From an uncultured Poribacteria bacterium (GTDB lineage: Bacteria > Poribacteria > WGA-4E > WGA-3G), in assembly GCA_951813545.1 (NCBI GenBank), contig OX638352.1, positions 558,001 through 622,000 of the forward strand: a DNA stretch of 64,000 nt. The letters are read 5' to 3'. Both the position numbers and the translations under genes were made by a program. The notes under the pieces were generated by a model, which did not search any database, was not told the DNA's origin, and saw only the letters and a list, made by a program, of their open reading frames with translations. Of this stretch, positions 62,975 through 64,000 are shown in pieces. Position 1 is the stretch's first letter. Every line of letters begins with the position of its first letter.

Positions 62975-63003
62975 AGTATAACATTCTTGACACTTTTTAT
63001 CAA
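62975..63003 (-). promoter_or_regulatory. Promoter of tnpB copy 3
   Basis: On the minus strand TTGATA (62998-63003), 17-bp spacer, TATACT (62975-62980). It lies within the left end of the element, in the same place as the promoter of copy 1. Confidence 0.6.
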
Positions 63004-63096
63004 GAAAAAACGAATTAATTTTCACGCCACAATCGGTGGTCTAACACACGAGGGCGGATTTTCCTCCCCCAGCTAAAGCAAGGGGGTTTCCAATCC

Positions 63097-63417
63097 GTAA
63101 ACTTTGATGATTAACAGATGAGATATAAGTAGAAAAACAGTTAGAGGAATATTGATCGTACTGGTCATTATGCACAAAGAATTTTCACAAGTGAATCTTG
63201 TATGGACGGACTGTTGGATGGTTGCGCTAGTGCTGGAGAAAGTTACGCATCTATCCAAAACTTCATGAAGTAACCACAGGATGGTCAATTCTACGTGTGG
63301 CGAACTGGGGACATGCAACAATATCTTCGGTCTCAAGATTTGGCATCTCTGCAAGAATCTCTTAAAAAAAAGACCGTTTCTGTTTTAAACGCTTGAAGTG
63401 TGAGTGGCTTGCCTTGT
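63097..63417. other. Intergenic region, nothing recognised
   Basis: This stretch lies between the third tnpB element and the MazF-type gene. No gene, RNA or clear repeat was recognised. One 93-codon minus-strand frame overlaps the element's left end and lacks support. Confidence 0.5.
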
Positions 63418-63732
63418 TTAAAGTTGCAGCCACTGACGCACTGCATCTTCGACCTCTGATAACTGATCAGGCTGGAGATTCCCCAATTTTCTCAAGAACT
63501 TCGCTTCTGAGACTGTGACCAGACTTTGTGCATCGAAAACACCGGTATCCAGAAATCTCGTTTTTATGGGGATTTCAAACCTTGAACCACGCGTGCTTGT
63601 TGTATGTGTTACGACGGTAACAAGTGCACGATCTCGGACGAGGACAGGTATGCTGATAACGAGGCAGGGTCTAACTTTAGCTACCATCCCGAGATCAACG
63701 AGCCAGACTTCACCTCGATTTTGCCTTGGCAT
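63418..63732 (-). CDS. MazF/PemK-family endoribonuclease toxin
   Basis: With the start at ATG 63732 (GGAGG six bases upstream) the protein has 104 residues. It has the MazF fold marks: RGEVWLVDLG, RPCLVIS, LVTVVTHTTS and the helix at the C-terminus (LSEVEDAVRQWL). MazF toxins cut single-stranded RNA at short motifs. It overlaps the upstream antitoxin-like gene by 23 bases. A start at 63795 is in frame but lies in the neighbour. Confidence 0.85.
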   Translation of the reverse strand: MPRQNRGEVWLVDLGMVAKVRPCLVISIPVLVRDRALVTVVTHTTSTRGSRFEIPIKTRFLDTGVFDAQSLVTVSEAKFLRKLGNLQPDQLSEVEDAVRQWLQL

Positions 63733-63916
63733 CCTCCGCCTCCATTTTGTCATGTTCAACAAACAGTGCGTCAGCAATCTCGGTGAGTGCCTCATCTGTC
63801 AAAGGTGGAATATCCAGCAAAGCCATCTGCTTTATGATTTCAGAAGCGATCACGTGTTTTTCAATCTCAGGAAGTTGGCTGAATGCTTCCAGTATATTTT
63901 GTGGGGTTGCCTGCAT
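63710..63916 (-). CDS. Antitoxin-like partner of MazF
   Basis: The 68-residue acidic, helical protein from ATG 63916 (GGAGG six to seven bases upstream) contains QNILEAFSQLPEIEKHVIA and a C-terminal acidic helix (ALFVEHDKMEAEDAKAK) suited to wrap the toxin. It resembles the unnamed small proteins that precede PemK/MazF genes more than classical MazE. The antitoxin role rests on gene order and overlap. Confidence 0.7.
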   Translation of the reverse strand: MQATPQNILEAFSQLPEIEKHVIASEIIKQMALLDIPPLTDEALTEIADALFVEHDKMEAEDAKAKSR

Positions 63917-64000
63917 CTGAGACCTCCATGTAACAAGAACATAAAGTTTATGCAAATTATAAACAATGCCTTGACGAAGTTCAAGGTTTTCTTTTCGAGT

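Larger units (their letters stand above)
61590..63096 (-). mobile_element. IS200/IS605-type element, tnpB only (copy 3, other subfamily)
   Basis: The right end has a hairpin CCCAAG-CCTAAAGA-CTTGGG (61602-61621) and ends in TTGACAG. The left end has CCCCC-TTGCTTTAGCT-GGGGG (about 63066-63086) and is flanked by TTAC on the minus strand (63097-63100). No tnpA is present. The region between gene and right end, about 40 bases, would hold part of the guide RNA. Confidence 0.65.

Noticed and set aside
63073..63354. Minus-strand frame of 93 codons
   Set aside because: It overlaps the left end of tnpB element 3 and has no ribosome site or recognisable domain.

Overview
The window most resembles a member of Candidatus Poribacteria or a closely related marine or sponge-associated lineage. 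This is inference from gene style: hydantoinase B, RraA-like and HpcH/HpaI aldolases, a phytanoyl-CoA dioxygenase-like enzyme, DUF5916 outer-membrane-type proteins, several ECF sigma factors, and intergenic space loaded with palindromic repeats and small inverted-repeat elements. It is certainly bacterial: it has a type A RNase P RNA, an F-type ATP synthase operon and Shine-Dalgarno starts throughout. No marker in the window fixes the phylum.

Layout. 1-2.7 kb: a DUF3800 protein behind a strongly structured leader, then hyuB. 2.7-3.1 kb: rnpB (minus). 3.2-8.0 kb (minus): an eroded defence island with a type III restriction subunit broken by an in-frame stop, an intact-looking hicBA pair, a methyltransferase remnant and two tandem TIR-like genes, both damaged. 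8.0-12.6 kb (minus): B12-dependent ribonucleotide reductase and tyrS. 13.0-14.5 kb: a tnpB element. 14.5-17.6 kb: RraA-like protein, HpcH/HpaI aldolase and an MDR dehydrogenase. 17.9-22.4 kb: ECF sigma, zinc-finger anti-sigma and three DUF5694 proteins, the first fused to DUF4252. 22.5-29.1 kb: two ABC-2 permeases and two ABC exporter half-transporters. 29.1-32.4 and 47.2-50.1 kb: the two halves of a 2.5-kb duplication carrying DUF5916 genes; the leaders are far better conserved than the coding regions. 33.1-34.8 kb: an ECF sigma factor fused in frame to a complete DNA polymerase sliding clamp. 34.9-36.3 kb: a second tnpB element. 36.4-43.3 kb: an ABC exporter, a PhyH-type dioxygenase and a second ABC-2 permease pair split by eight copies of a 113-bp repeat. 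43.5-44.8 kb: an ECF sigma factor fused in frame to a truncated FtsZ GTPase domain. 44.9-51.7 kb: S9 peptidase, DUF5916 copy 2 and a secreted glycosidase-like protein. 51.7-60.5 kb: the ATP synthase operon atpZ-I-B-E-F-H-A-G-(DUF1992)-D-C. 60.5-64 kb: a nucleotidyltransferase pair next to a duplicated atpC tail, a third tnpB element and a MazF-type toxin pair.

The most unusual biology is the pair of ECF sigma fusions, one to DnaN and one to FtsZ. Both carry a good Shine-Dalgarno sequence and an in-frame ATG exactly at the junction, so each gene could make a long sigma fusion and a separate clamp or FtsZ-like protein. Other strong observations are a conserved ECF-type promoter box (GCAACTTTTTT-N8-TTTGTAGTA) shared by the stand-alone ECF operon and both DUF5916 leaders, a 222-bp miniature element whose empty site survives in the duplicate, the 113-bp array with a covarying hairpin, a palindrome inserted in frame into a TnpB RuvC motif, and a c-subunit carrying most sodium-ligand residues.
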